From positions 1 to 64,000 of the forward strand of contig JAHDFM010000019.1 in the NCBI GenBank assembly GCA_020628165.1: 64,000 bases of DNA, given 5' to 3'. The DNA is from Bdellovibrionales bacterium (GTDB lineage Bacteria > Bdellovibrionota > Bdellovibrionia > Bdellovibrionales > UBA1609). Position numbers and translations under genes: made by a program. This document shows positions 10,201 to 17,967 of this stretch, one piece after another; within the stretch, counting starts at the first letter, position 1, and every line of letters starts with the position of its first letter. The notes beneath the pieces are model-generated. The model did not search any database. It saw only the letters and a list, made by a program, of their open reading frames with translations, and was not told the origin of the DNA.

Positions 10201-13200
10201 GATTCTTTACATTCATCTGTTCCTGGTATGATGTTAAATTATAGTGCTTCAGGTTTAGATATATCTACACTACCTGCCAATACAACGAATGCAACAGCTA
10301 CAAGAAGAGTCACTATACTCAACACGGGCAATGTTGGAATTGGAGAAACATCACCTGACACATCTCTTGATGTCAGTGGAACCATCAAGCTTGCAAATGG
10401 TGGCGAAGCTTGCTCCGTCGCCGGCCATGCCGGAATGTTTCGCTACAATTCAGGCAATATGGAGTTTTGTAATGGCAGTGCTTGGCAAACTCTGGGAACA
10501 GGAACTGGTAGTGGCGATATTCTCGACGGTGGTAACACCGAAGCTGCTGATATCACTATTGGTACAAATGACAACTTTGATCTCAATTTTGAAACTAACG
10601 GTTCTACTCAATTGACTGTTGATACCTCTGGCAATGTTGGTATAGGAAATACTACCCCCGATCAATTATTACATATCGATAGTGGGGCGGCAGCTACGAG
10701 TCAAATTCATATGGAGTCTAATTCAGGGGGCGCGAACAGCTATTTAAAATCTTGGTTTAATGGCACGGAGTATTCATTTTCAATTGGCTCAGGAGCTTTA
10801 CCAGAGATTCTTACCTTAGGTAATGGAACTGGTCATGTTGGCATTGGAACTCCTACTCCTTCTACACCATTGCATATAGATGCAAACTCGCCAGGGTTAT
10901 TAAGACTTGAGCGAGATACAACGACAGATAGTTTTGCTGCCATTCAACTTCACAATACGTCTTCTGGAGGAAGCCATAACTCAAGTTTTGGTTCTAAAGC
11001 AGAAACAACATTATCTGACAGTTACACTTACATCTCTGGTGATGACACAAGTATACATCTTGCTGTCAGACGAGATGGTCATGTCGGTATTGGAACAACT
11101 TCACCACAGGCACAGCTACATGTACTTGATACGGGGACTGCGGGGACACCAGCAATTGATAGCACCACCGTAGGAGTGTTCCAACGTTCTGGGTCTGCAT
11201 CAAATCGATCGCGTGTTTCTGTGATTGCTGGCACTAGTGGGAGAGCGGAAATTACATTCGGTGATTCCAGTGATCCATTAGAAAGTGCGATCAGTTATTC
11301 AAATACTGCAGACAGATTGCAGCTTGAGATTGCAGGTGCTCCAAGACTTTATATCGCCAACACAGGTCGCACTGGAGTTGGCGAACCAAGTCCTGACACC
11401 CTTTTGGATGTTGCAGGTACCATTAAGGTCGCCGATGGCGGTGAAACTTGCACTATCGCAGCCGATGCTGGGATGTTTCGTTACAACACAGGAAATATGG
11501 AGTTTTGTAATGGCAGCTCGTGGCAAACTCTGAGTGTTGGTGGCGGAAGTGGTGACATTTTAAATGGCGGTAACACAGGCACAGTGACCATTGGTTCTAA
11601 TACCAACAACGAACTGCGCTTTGAAACAGATAACACCGTTAGGATGCGAATGCTCGGCACTGGTGAAATTGGTATTGGTATTACAAATCCAACTGAAGCT
11701 TTACAAATAGGAGCAACGAGTAAGTTTAAGGTTGGTGGCTTGTCCGAGGGTCTTGAAATTGACAAAGACAGTAACTTCTCAAATCTTGTTTCTTTAGCAA
11801 ATGGATTTTTATTTCAAATTGATCGTGTTGATGCAAGCTACAGTGATTTTGTATTTAATCATAACAACTCTGTCACTACAGATAATGAATTGATGAGACT
11901 CACTGGTGACGGAAATCTAGGTATAGGTGTGATTAACCCTAATTCTACTTTAGACATTTTTAGTGCTTCACCAGGAACAAGCACAGACTACGTCGCTCAA
12001 ATTGAAGCTTCCGATTATCAATTTGGAATCTCCAATGGCACAGACCTTTGGGGTTTCTCAAACTTTTCAGGAAATTTATACTTTCAACGCAATGGTGCAA
12101 ATGCACTCACTTTGGCCGGGTCGGCGGCAGCTGGTTTTGGTGATACTGGGCCTGACGCTCACGTTGAGATCAGTGCCAACGGCACCTCGGGTGGCGCTGT
12201 ACTAATGGTGAGTAGTAACGACGGTGGTGATGGTGATTTATTTATTGTCAATGAAGATGGTAACGTAGGAATTGGTATCGTTGGACCTGCAGCCCCCATT
12301 CATGTGAGTTCCACATCAGCTTCTGTTCTTGGTCAATTTGACTCCTCTCTTAATGCAGCTCTCTTAGACATAAACACAAGCAATGGCACTCCAAACCGAT
12401 CAGGAGTTCGCTTCCTCAACGCTGGCACCGTTGCAGGTCAATTTCATTATGATCACGCCGATTCAAGGCTTGAATTATTTAGTGGAGGTTCCGGGGCTGG
12501 TGATCGTAAAATGGTGATTTTAAATTCTGGGAATATCGGTATTGGTAATGACTCTCCAAACTCTACTCTTGATATTGATGGTGACTTCAATATGCTTGAA
12601 ATGTCGTCCGCACCGACAGTTTCTGCTGCAGATGAAGGACGTATTTACTTTGATGCTACTGCCAATAAGTTTAAGGTTTCTGAAAACGGTGGAGCTTTTG
12701 TTGATTTAGTTCCAACATCTGGTGCAGGGGCTGGTGATATAATTGATGGTGGTAATTCTGAAGGGGCTGCAGTTACCATTGGTACCAACGACAACTTTGA
12801 TCTCAACTTGGAAGCCAATGGCTCTACTGTCATGACTATTGAAAATGATGGAGACGTCGGTATTGGCCTCACTTCACCAGCAAAGAAATTACATGTCTTT
12901 GAAGCCGTAGGAGGCGATACCCTTTCAAGATTACAAGTAGGTGATTCTCTTGGTGTCTACCAAGGCTTCCAAAACAGTGCACAGACATGGGTTATAGGTA
13001 TTAACTCAAATGAAGATTTTATTATAAGAGATTCAACCAATGCCAGCGCTATTCCTTTTGAAATTGAAAATGGCGCCCCCGAAGGATCTCTCTTTGTAGA
13101 CAGCACTGGTAATGTTGGTGTTGGAACATCCAACCCTTCAAGCATTTTAGATATAGTGAGTGAAGGGACCACTGATGTTAATTACACTATGTACTCATCA

Positions 13201-14316
13201 GCTGCAGCTTTAACAGCTCCTGACTTTGTTTTAAAAAGAGCTCGTAACACCAAAGCTGCTCCGCAAGCCGTGCTTGATAATGACAAGTTAGGAGGAGTCC
13301 GTGGTGAAGGTTATGATGGTTCTGACTTTGGGAACTATACGGGAGTTTTCTTTTTTGCTGATGGCAATTTCTCACCAGGAGATACACCCACTCGCATTGA
13401 GTTTGATACTATGCCCGATGGCACTTCAACGGCTCAAACACGCATGACTATAAAAAATAGTGGAAACATTGGTATCGGAGAAACAAGCCCTGATGAGTTA
13501 TTACATATTAGCGCTCCTTCATCGGGAACACATTTGAAACTCGAAACACTAAATTCCGCAGGTTCTTTTATCAGATATCAAAATTCTGCCCATGAGTGGT
13601 CAGCAGGTATTAACTCCGCAGAAAACTATGTTATTCGTGACCAAACCAACTCTCAAAATGAAATTGTTGAAATTGAAAATGGTGCTCCTGCGGGAACATT
13701 TAGAATTGATAGTTCAGGTGATGTCGGAATTGGTACAACCTCCCCGGCCTCTCAACTTCATGTCGATGCCACTGGTGCGGGCGGCGGTGTTTGTGTTACA
13801 TCAGACGGAACTTGCAGTGCTGTTCCGAACGGGGGTGAAATTTCAGCTGAAACCACCCTCAACACTGGTGCCGACTATGCGGAATACTTTGAAGCTGAAG
13901 AATCTATCGAAAAAGGAGAACTCGTTGCACTTAACCCTAAAACTGGTTTAGCCAGACGATTCCAAGTTGGAGATCAACTCATTGGAGTGGTTTCTACCAA
14001 CCCAGGTGTAATTGGTAACTCAGAACTCAAAAACTCTGACAGGGCTGTACTAGTGGCTTTAGTTGGGCAAGTGCCAGTTGTTGATGCACAAATTTATGAT
14101 AAAGATGGATATGTCTATACTAAAAGTGGTGAAGGTATTGGTTACCGTTTAGCCAACAATAATGTATATCTGAATATAAGCACCGGCACTCAGTCGTTGC
14201 AAAGAAAAATTAACTCTTTGCAAACAGAACTTAAAAAATTAAATAATAAGTACTACCAAGACATCATAAGCGTTAAAGGTCGTCTTGATGTTATTGAAAA
14301 GCAACTTACAAAATAA
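7255..14316 (+). CDS. Giant modular fibre/adhesin (Bdellovibrio MAT-type, phage tail-fibre-like)
   Basis: A 2353-residue secreted fibre. It has a signal peptide (MYKLLLFIFLITPQLLLAAL), then a globular N-domain with the usual MTYHGRI opening, then a spacer with phage tail-fibre phrases (LPLAGGTMSGNIDM near residue 297). A very long shaft follows, in which a G-x-(V/I)-G-(I/V)-G-x-x-x-P-x-x-x-L-(H/D) motif recurs about 20 times between residues 480 and 2180. Interleaved are near-copies of a cysteine-containing insert (ETCSVAADAGMFRYNSGNME) and of an ILDGGNTEGAAITIGTNDNF block. The last 180 residues form a terminal domain (GADYAEYFEAEE, GELVALNPKTG, LIGVVSTNPG) resembling intramolecular chaperone/autoprotease ends of phage appendages, plus a short coiled coil. 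Fibres of this plan are described in Bdellovibrio as mosaic adhesive trimeric proteins used in prey recognition. Assignment to that superfamily is inference from architecture. Confidence 0.85.
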   Translation: MYKLLLFIFLITPQLLLAALSPTFMTYHGRIIAPSTLPLENSNVTFTLQILSPGTEQCVLYEETHTLDMTGSQGLFSFNIGEGAVSVNDPGLGITGTVSNNSSKTGLTCSTGTSYTPTAGDSRLLRVTFDYPGSTGPVTISPETKITSSPYSTYASMLEGLGKDEFLQVNSGGLNALNQANIESVFTTTNYPLLTSAIDGTHTAYAKTSDLPVTGGTLDMSGGGQDILVTDTPASGDSVVNKDYSDLHLGGKIIDTTSVAGLTDSAGDGFGLIWDEATETFVAGTLSSTDNTKLPLAGGTMSGNIDMDENDIIDIGDLTGIDNLDLIGSGQADFNGSNLIELGFVTIMPERSIHMGTFTNAQEITYTGTLGAPDEGKLWYNSDSNELKLWDGASAIATGVQIGTTAGTAMSASSVPNCTGSQKLQMSAGPMYTWSCVTESGNILDGGNTNGAAITIGTNDNFDLAFETNGSTAMTILDTGEVGVGTISPASLFEVEKNQNATTDITITNTDTGASSRTGLFINSGGSDYGYIGVYSDTFASTYYQDKFVFFPGSTVDGGMLINTQGKDFDLNTGATTTTSRLFLEGSSGHIGLGTTSPDNQLHIYSATTNRNLLVESGTTSSGLTLESNGKEWDLFNSVGIANQGFGIYDRTNTVYRLAIDGTSGNVGIGINSPTRILHLNNTNVNGTMINFDNDDAGGNSWVVGSTGSANSPGAGHYAFYNNNGTAYTMVLTESNRVGIGDETPETRLDVEGTLKIANGGETCSVAADAGMFRYNSGNMEFCNGSAWQALGTGTGDGDILDGGNTEGAAITIGTNDNFDLNFETNGSNAMIIKSDGDVGIGTTSPSGKVHISTNNGGPTPHTSADDLIVENNTGPSGISILSSGANGSNIFFGDTASNLQGKLQYDNAIDAMIFETNATEAMRIDSSGRLGIGTTIPGELLHVNTAGARDNIKVGSWSYLGGGPAGYPYFGFASVYTGTQWDSLHSSVPGMMLNYSASGLDISTLPANTTNATATRRVTILNTGNVGIGETSPDTSLDVSGTIKLANGGEACSVAGHAGMFRYNSGNMEFCNGSAWQTLGTGTGSGDILDGGNTEAADITIGTNDNFDLNFETNGSTQLTVDTSGNVGIGNTTPDQLLHIDSGAAATSQIHMESNSGGANSYLKSWFNGTEYSFSIGSGALPEILTLGNGTGHVGIGTPTPSTPLHIDANSPGLLRLERDTTTDSFAAIQLHNTSSGGSHNSSFGSKAETTLSDSYTYISGDDTSIHLAVRRDGHVGIGTTSPQAQLHVLDTGTAGTPAIDSTTVGVFQRSGSASNRSRVSVIAGTSGRAEITFGDSSDPLESAISYSNTADRLQLEIAGAPRLYIANTGRTGVGEPSPDTLLDVAGTIKVADGGETCTIAADAGMFRYNTGNMEFCNGSSWQTLSVGGGSGDILNGGNTGTVTIGSNTNNELRFETDNTVRMRMLGTGEIGIGITNPTEALQIGATSKFKVGGLSEGLEIDKDSNFSNLVSLANGFLFQIDRVDASYSDFVFNHNNSVTTDNELMRLTGDGNLGIGVINPNSTLDIFSASPGTSTDYVAQIEASDYQFGISNGTDLWGFSNFSGNLYFQRNGANALTLAGSAAAGFGDTGPDAHVEISANGTSGGAVLMVSSNDGGDGDLFIVNEDGNVGIGIVGPAAPIHVSSTSASVLGQFDSSLNAALLDINTSNGTPNRSGVRFLNAGTVAGQFHYDHADSRLELFSGGSGAGDRKMVILNSGNIGIGNDSPNSTLDIDGDFNMLEMSSAPTVSAADEGRIYFDATANKFKVSENGGAFVDLVPTSGAGAGDIIDGGNSEGAAVTIGTNDNFDLNLEANGSTVMTIENDGDVGIGLTSPAKKLHVFEAVGGDTLSRLQVGDSLGVYQGFQNSAQTWVIGINSNEDFIIRDSTNASAIPFEIENGAPEGSLFVDSTGNVGVGTSNPSSILDIVSEGTTDVNYTMYSSAAALTAPDFVLKRARNTKAAPQAVLDNDKLGGVRGEGYDGSDFGNYTGVFFFADGNFSPGDTPTRIEFDTMPDGTSTAQTRMTIKNSGNIGIGETSPDELLHISAPSSGTHLKLETLNSAGSFIRYQNSAHEWSAGINSAENYVIRDQTNSQNEIVEIENGAPAGTFRIDSSGDVGIGTTSPASQLHVDATGAGGGVCVTSDGTCSAVPNGGEISAETTLNTGADYAEYFEAEESIEKGELVALNPKTGLARRFQVGDQLIGVVSTNPGVIGNSELKNSDRAVLVALVGQVPVVDAQIYDKDGYVYTKSGEGIGYRLANNNVYLNISTGTQSLQRKINSLQTELKKLNNKYYQDIISVKGRLDVIEKQLTK
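9499..9744 (+). repeat. Fibre module copy A (insert plus GTND block)
   Basis: First clear copy of a roughly 82-residue module in the fibre gene, beginning at Leu749. It runs from LDVEGTLKIANGGETCSVAA through FCNGSAWQALGTGTG to ILDGGNTEGAAITIGTNDNF and NFETNGS. Copies B (10366) and C (11404) share this layout, and much of the similarity is visible at the nucleotide level. Two cysteines per copy could make an intra- or inter-chain disulphide. Confidence 0.8.
10366..10611 (+). repeat. Fibre module copy B
   Basis: Second copy of the module, from Leu1038 (LDVSGTIKLANGGEACSVAG) to the FDLNFETNGST segment. It matches copy A at most residues, with changes such as ETCSVAADAGM to EACSVAGHAGM and TEGAAIT to TEAADIT. 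It begins 289 residues after copy A. Confidence 0.8.
11404..11642 (+). repeat. Fibre module copy C (diverged)
   Basis: Third copy, from Leu1384 (LDVAGTIKVADGGETCTIAA). Its first half is close to copies A and B. The second half has drifted and is shorter (ILNGGNTGTVTIGSNTNNEL). It begins 346 residues after copy B, so the modules are not evenly spaced. Confidence 0.75.
12565..12835 (+). repeat. Fibre module copy D (different first half, shared GTND block)
   Basis: A hybrid copy. The first half (LDIDGDFNMLEMSSAPTVSA, then DEGRIYFDATANKFKVSENG) resembles the tail-fibre-type insert near 8370-8440 (DEGKLWYNSDSNELKLWDG), not the cysteine insert of copies A-C. The second half (IIDGGNSEGAAVTIGTNDNF) is the shared block. 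The swap looks like module shuffling. Confidence 0.7.
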
Positions 14317-14355
14317 ATCTGATTTTGTGAACACAGATTTTAACTCTACTCTTTT

Positions 14356-14457
14356 CTGCAAAAGGATTTGATTAACTGATTTTTTTTAGGTTATCGTTTT
14401 TGTGCAAATCTTTTTGCAGAACTGATTCCTCATTCCAATTAAGCAATGAAGAATCAG
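14356..14457. terminator. Two hairpins between convergent genes (possible terminators)
   Basis: Two inverted repeats lie between the fibre stop and the 3' end of the opposing gene. The first pairs CTGCAAAAGGATTTG (14356-14370) with CAAATCTTTTTGCAG (14405-14419), with one mismatched pair and a 34-base loop. The second pairs CTGATTCCTCATT (14422) with AATGAAGAATCAG (ending 14457), also with one mismatch. Neither has a classic T-run on either strand, so a bidirectional terminator role is inference from position. Confidence 0.4.
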
Positions 14458-14468
14458 CTTAGTTTGAT

Positions 14469-15173
14469 TTACTTCACTCTTTTTAAAACGTACAGGTAAC
14501 CTTGCACCCCGTTTTCATCGTCACTTTGTCCGATGGTAATTCTTAAATCAGCATCTGTATACACCTCTGACAAAATACCACCTTTGAAAAAGCGCTTCAC
14601 AAGTTCACTAGATAAATCTGTTTTTTCGCCTGCTAGCTCGTTGCTCTCTGACAAAGCTGGAAGGTCGACATGCCTTAAGTTTTCAGGAAGTTTTTTTATG
14701 CTAGTTAATTTATTAAATTGAACTTTTAAATCATCGCCGCCGTTAACGTTAAACTCACCACGAAGTAAAGTGACCTTTCTAATGTCTTTACTGAAGCGAT
14801 TTAAATTATTGGTGACGTTATAATAGTAGCCATCTGGAAATACTACTTGATAAATATTATTCACGTCTGTTGTTGGATCAACACTGCGATCATTTTTTCT
14901 GTACTCGTAAGGCCCCCAAACCTGTTGCCAAGCTCCAGCAAGAAGATCTAATCTATTTTTAATTGGCTCTTGTGGTGCAAGTTCTAACAAACGCTCAACA
15001 TAAGGCATGAGTTCATTTTGAATTTTGAAATCGGGATCGCCCTGCCCGATGTATTGACTTGCCACTTTAACAAGTTCTGTTTTAACGCTTTCAACTGTTT
15101 TTAATTTTTCTGGAGCCATGCCTGCAAACGCACTAAAGCTCATCGTTAATAGAACAACGATTAATGATTTCAT
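14469..15173 (-). CDS. Secreted protein with a PAP/fibrillin-like domain
   Basis: A 234-residue exported protein. I place the start at the ATG at 15173, not the longer in-frame option at 15233, because AGGGGGG lies just upstream and the ATG opens a signal peptide (MKSLIVVLLTMSFSAFA). The mature part resembles the plastid-lipid-associated protein/fibrillin domain: a helical segment, then LLAGAWQQVWGPYEYR, then a beta-rich middle, and a C-terminal signature YTDADLRITIGQ...GYLYVLKRV matching the family's DLRI...G..FVL ending. Fibrillins bind lipophilic molecules in plastids and cyanobacteria; a bacterial periplasmic or outer-membrane version may bind lipids, but that is inference. Single-gene unit, convergent with the fibre gene. 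Confidence 0.65.
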   Translation of the reverse strand: MKSLIVVLLTMSFSAFAGMAPEKLKTVESVKTELVKVASQYIGQGDPDFKIQNELMPYVERLLELAPQEPIKNRLDLLAGAWQQVWGPYEYRKNDRSVDPTTDVNNIYQVVFPDGYYYNVTNNLNRFSKDIRKVTLLRGEFNVNGGDDLKVQFNKLTSIKKLPENLRHVDLPALSESNELAGEKTDLSSELVKRFFKGGILSEVYTDADLRITIGQSDDENGVQGYLYVLKRVK

Positions 15174-15299
15174 ATTTACCCCCCTATGAAATGTTACTAA
15201 TTGCAACATACTTGAGCAGAACAGATTGTTCAATATATTTTGAACAATCTAGTCCGTGCCAGGTAAATACTTGTAATTGCTTAATATTACAAAATGATG

Positions 15300-16223
15300 T
15301 TAAGCGTGAGCTTGATCATCGAGCCACCTTTCAGCGTCGATGGCAGCCATACAGCCTGTTCCCGCAGCAGTGACTGCTTGCCTGTAAACATGGTCTTGAG
15401 CATCTCCACAAGCAAAAACACCTTCAACGTTGGTGTAGGTGCAATCTGGCTTTGTATTAATGTAACCGACATCGTTAGTTTCAATAAAGTCTGTGAAAAT
15501 ATCAGTGTTCGGTTTGTGACCAATGGCTATGAAAACACCCTCTAAATTCATTTCAATGGTTTCATTGGTTTTATTATTAAAGACCTTTACACCCGTGACG
15601 GCTTTATCACCCAACACATCTTTAAGTTCTGTGTTCCAATGAATTTGAATTTTTTCGTGATTCATCACACGGTCCGCCATCACCTTGGAAGCTCTAAACG
15701 ATTCACGGCGGTGAAACACATGCACTTTACTGGCAAAGCGAGTTAAGAACAAAGCTTCTTCCATGGCCGTGTCACCACCACCGACGATGCAAACTTCTAC
15801 GTCTCTAAAAAAAGCACCATCACAAGTGGCACAAGCAGAAACCCCGCGCCCTAGTAAGCGTCTTTCATTTTCTAAGCCTAGGTACTTCGCCGAAGCTCCA
15901 GTAGAAATAATGATAGATTTTGACTGATACTCTTTGTCTTTCACCCAAACTTTAAAAGGGCGTGATGAGAAATCAACTTTTGTGACGTTATTAGAAATAA
16001 AACGTGTGCCAAAGCGTTCGGCTTGCTTTCGTGTGATCGTCATTAAGTCAGGCCCCATAACACCCTCAGGAAAACCTGGGAAGTTCTCAACATCAGTGGT
16101 GGTCATGAGCTGTCCACCTACCTCTTCACCTTCAATCATTAATGGATTTAAATTTGCTCTTGCTGCGTAAATAGCAGCAGTTAAACCGGCAGGCCCAGAA
16201 CCAATGATGATCACATTTTCCAT
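15300..16223 (-). CDS. trxB: Thioredoxin reductase
   Basis: FAD- and NADPH-dependent flavoenzyme that reduces thioredoxin, 307 residues, the usual bacterial length. It shows the FAD-binding motif GSGPAGLTAAIYAARA near residue 8, the redox-active CATC at C131 and C134 followed by DGAFF, the NADPH-binding GGGDTAMEEA, and the C-terminal FAD motif GVFACGDAQD. An AGAGGA site precedes the ATG at 16223. The next gene upstream on the same strand is an SDR 63 bases away. Confidence 0.97.
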   Translation of the reverse strand: MENVIIIGSGPAGLTAAIYAARANLNPLMIEGEEVGGQLMTTTDVENFPGFPEGVMGPDLMTITRKQAERFGTRFISNNVTKVDFSSRPFKVWVKDKEYQSKSIIISTGASAKYLGLENERRLLGRGVSACATCDGAFFRDVEVCIVGGGDTAMEEALFLTRFASKVHVFHRRESFRASKVMADRVMNHEKIQIHWNTELKDVLGDKAVTGVKVFNNKTNETIEMNLEGVFIAIGHKPNTDIFTDFIETNDVGYINTKPDCTYTNVEGVFACGDAQDHVYRQAVTAAGTGCMAAIDAERWLDDQAHA

Positions 16224-16286
16224 AGTTTTTCCTCTGATAGAATTAAGTCAAATTTCACAGACAAATTAACAAAATATCAGTGTGAA

Positions 16287-16943
16287 TTAAAGTTCTTTTA
16301 CTTCGAGCTGATAATGACGAGCACCATCATGGCTTTGTGACCATTTTATAAAAGTTTCAGCAACACAAGCGGGGTCGTCGACCACTTTGCTGTTATATAC
16401 CTTGGCTTTTTTGGGCAACAATGGAGTGCTCATATAACTTGGGCTGAACAAACGCAGATCAAAGGGCACACCTTCTAGCTGAACGGTTTTGATCAACCCA
16501 GCTAAACCATGCTTGGCAGAACTGTAACTAGCTGCGTTTGGATCGGGCAAAGCCTCAGCGACACTTGAGCCAGTAAAAATTAATTGCTCAAGCTCTAAGT
16601 TTTGCATGGCAAAATGTAAGAGCTTTGCTGGAAATAGCAAGTTCAATTGGTAGGCCCATAAGTGATCTTTATACTCTTTTTTTGCAAACGGACCGAAGGG
16701 CCCACCTCCAGAAAAATAATAAATGTGTGTCGGCCCAAATAGTTTTAAGTTTTGTAAAAAAACTGCGTGTGTACTTTCTTTGGTGGCATCAAACTTTTGT
16801 GTAGTGACTTGGCCCCCTACAACTGACAGTGCAGCCTTAGGGCTTCTTGAACACACTAAAATTTCACTGGCATCCGTTGCAATTTTTTTGAGAACTTCAA
16901 AACCCAAACCTTTTGCACCACCAATGAGGACATACTTTTTCAT
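16287..16943 (-). CDS. Short-chain dehydrogenase/reductase family protein
   Basis: A 218-residue Rossmann-fold oxidoreductase. The glycine-rich cofactor motif GGAKGLG is at residues 8-14 and the catalytic pair Y140 and K144 is in the YSSAKHG segment, with the active-site serine in FTGSSVAEA about 13 residues before the tyrosine. A variant NNAG-type motif (YFSGGGPFG) occupies the expected position. The substrate cannot be told. It lies just upstream of trxB on the same strand and is divergent from the ferredoxin gene, with only 42 bases between starts. Confidence 0.85.
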   Translation of the reverse strand: MKKYVLIGGAKGLGFEVLKKIATDASEILVCSRSPKAALSVVGGQVTTQKFDATKESTHAVFLQNLKLFGPTHIYYFSGGGPFGPFAKKEYKDHLWAYQLNLLFPAKLLHFAMQNLELEQLIFTGSSVAEALPDPNAASYSSAKHGLAGLIKTVQLEGVPFDLRLFSPSYMSTPLLPKKAKVYNSKVVDDPACVAETFIKWSQSHDGARHYQLEVKEL

Positions 16944-16985
16944 AGACCATCTTCTAAAAAATAAGTTAAACTAATTTAGTCTTTT

Positions 16986-17267
16986 ATGTTTAAAATTAAA
17001 ATTCCACAACTAAATAAAACGATCACAGCAGACCCTCATCAAACACTGATGTCGACTCTTCTTCGTCATGAAGTCCCAGTAGCTAGTTCCTGCAATGGAG
17101 ATGGTATTTGTGGTAAATGTGTTTTACAGGTTAAAAGCGAACAAGAAGTGCCTGATACGGAACTTGCTCAAAAACTTCGTCACAAACACCAATGGCAGCC
17201 ATCACAAAAAGCCAGCTGCCAAGTTGTTGTCGACCACGACATCACAGTTCACAGCACCTATTGGTGA
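16986..17267 (+). CDS. Small 2Fe-2S ferredoxin
   Basis: A 93-residue electron carrier of the 2Fe-2S ferredoxin fold. Cluster ligands are C36, C42 and C45 (C-N-G-D-G-I-C-G-K-C) plus C78 in QKASCQV. The C-x5-C-x2-C spacing follows the adrenodoxin/Isc-type pattern; plant-type ferredoxins have C-x4-C-x2-C. No partner reductase or oxygenase is adjacent; the divergent SDR and trxB are redox genes but not obvious partners. Its stop is one base from the stop of the convergent secreted-protein gene. Confidence 0.88.
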   Translation: MFKIKIPQLNKTITADPHQTLMSTLLRHEVPVASSCNGDGICGKCVLQVKSEQEVPDTELAQKLRHKHQWQPSQKASCQVVVDHDITVHSTYW

Positions 17268-17268
17268 T

Positions 17269-17811
17269 TTACTGATTGTTCTTAGTCATTTCACAAACCA
17301 GCCGGTGCTGATATCCCCAATGAGCCAGTAATAGCAAACGATCGTCACAAGTCTTAAACCAGTACTCAATTTCGCGATCGGCCTCTTCATTAGGGTAAAT
17401 CAAATATCCATAAGCTGGATCGTACTGAGTGACCGTATGACTTTTTTGCTCCAGCTTGCCGGCAAAGCTTTCTTGTGCTTCAGCCACAGTCATATCCTTA
17501 AAAGGGTTTTCACCAGTAAAAAAAGCATAACGACCTCCAAAGCGAAGGTCTCCGTCTCTAAGATCAAAATATGACACTCCAAATTGCTCGTTGTAACTAT
17601 CATTACCACGACCAACATGATAGCACGAGCCGCTGACGACAAAGTCACTCACTAACACCCGTGAATCAAATTTATTACAAGCTTGAAATTTATTAAAAAT
17701 AGCCTCCTGAGCTGGTGAACAAAAGCCAGGAAAGGAACAAAGGTTGAATGGCTTTTTAGCAAATGCAAAACTTGTAAAAATGGTGACAATTAGAATGATC
17801 AAAGCTTTCAT
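17269..17811 (-). CDS. Secreted cysteine-containing protein of unknown function
   Basis: A 180-residue exported protein with signal peptide MKALIILIVTIFTSFAFA. The mature chain has six cysteines, three of them close to the N-terminus (NLCSFPGFCSPAQ..QACNK), which suggests disulphides. A GGGGAGAG site precedes the ATG at 17811. I recognise no family. It converges tail-to-tail on the ferredoxin gene with a one-base gap. Confidence 0.75.
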   Translation of the reverse strand: MKALIILIVTIFTSFAFAKKPFNLCSFPGFCSPAQEAIFNKFQACNKFDSRVLVSDFVVSGSCYHVGRGNDSYNEQFGVSYFDLRDGDLRFGGRYAFFTGENPFKDMTVAEAQESFAGKLEQKSHTVTQYDPAYGYLIYPNEEADREIEYWFKTCDDRLLLLAHWGYQHRLVCEMTKNNQ

Positions 17812-17967
17812 AAAACTCTCCCCTTAAATATGAGCTCTTATATGAAATTATTACTAACTTTCAGAGAGTTGAAAAGATAATTCTGTGAAGAGTGTTCAAA
17901 GTCTTTCTTTTTCAGGAAATTGCCATTTTTTTTAAGTATCAATAATGAAATGTTTTTGGGAGGGCAA

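Noticed and set aside
8580-13780. A CRISPR array or satellite DNA, because of recurring blocks
   Set aside because: The repeats are in one open frame, are unequal in length and spacing, and encode a coherent protein motif.
7255-14316. A prophage, because the gene looks like a phage tail fibre
   Set aside because: There is no capsid, terminase, portal, integrase or lysis gene nearby, the protein has a bacterial signal peptide, and the neighbours are housekeeping and secreted-protein genes.
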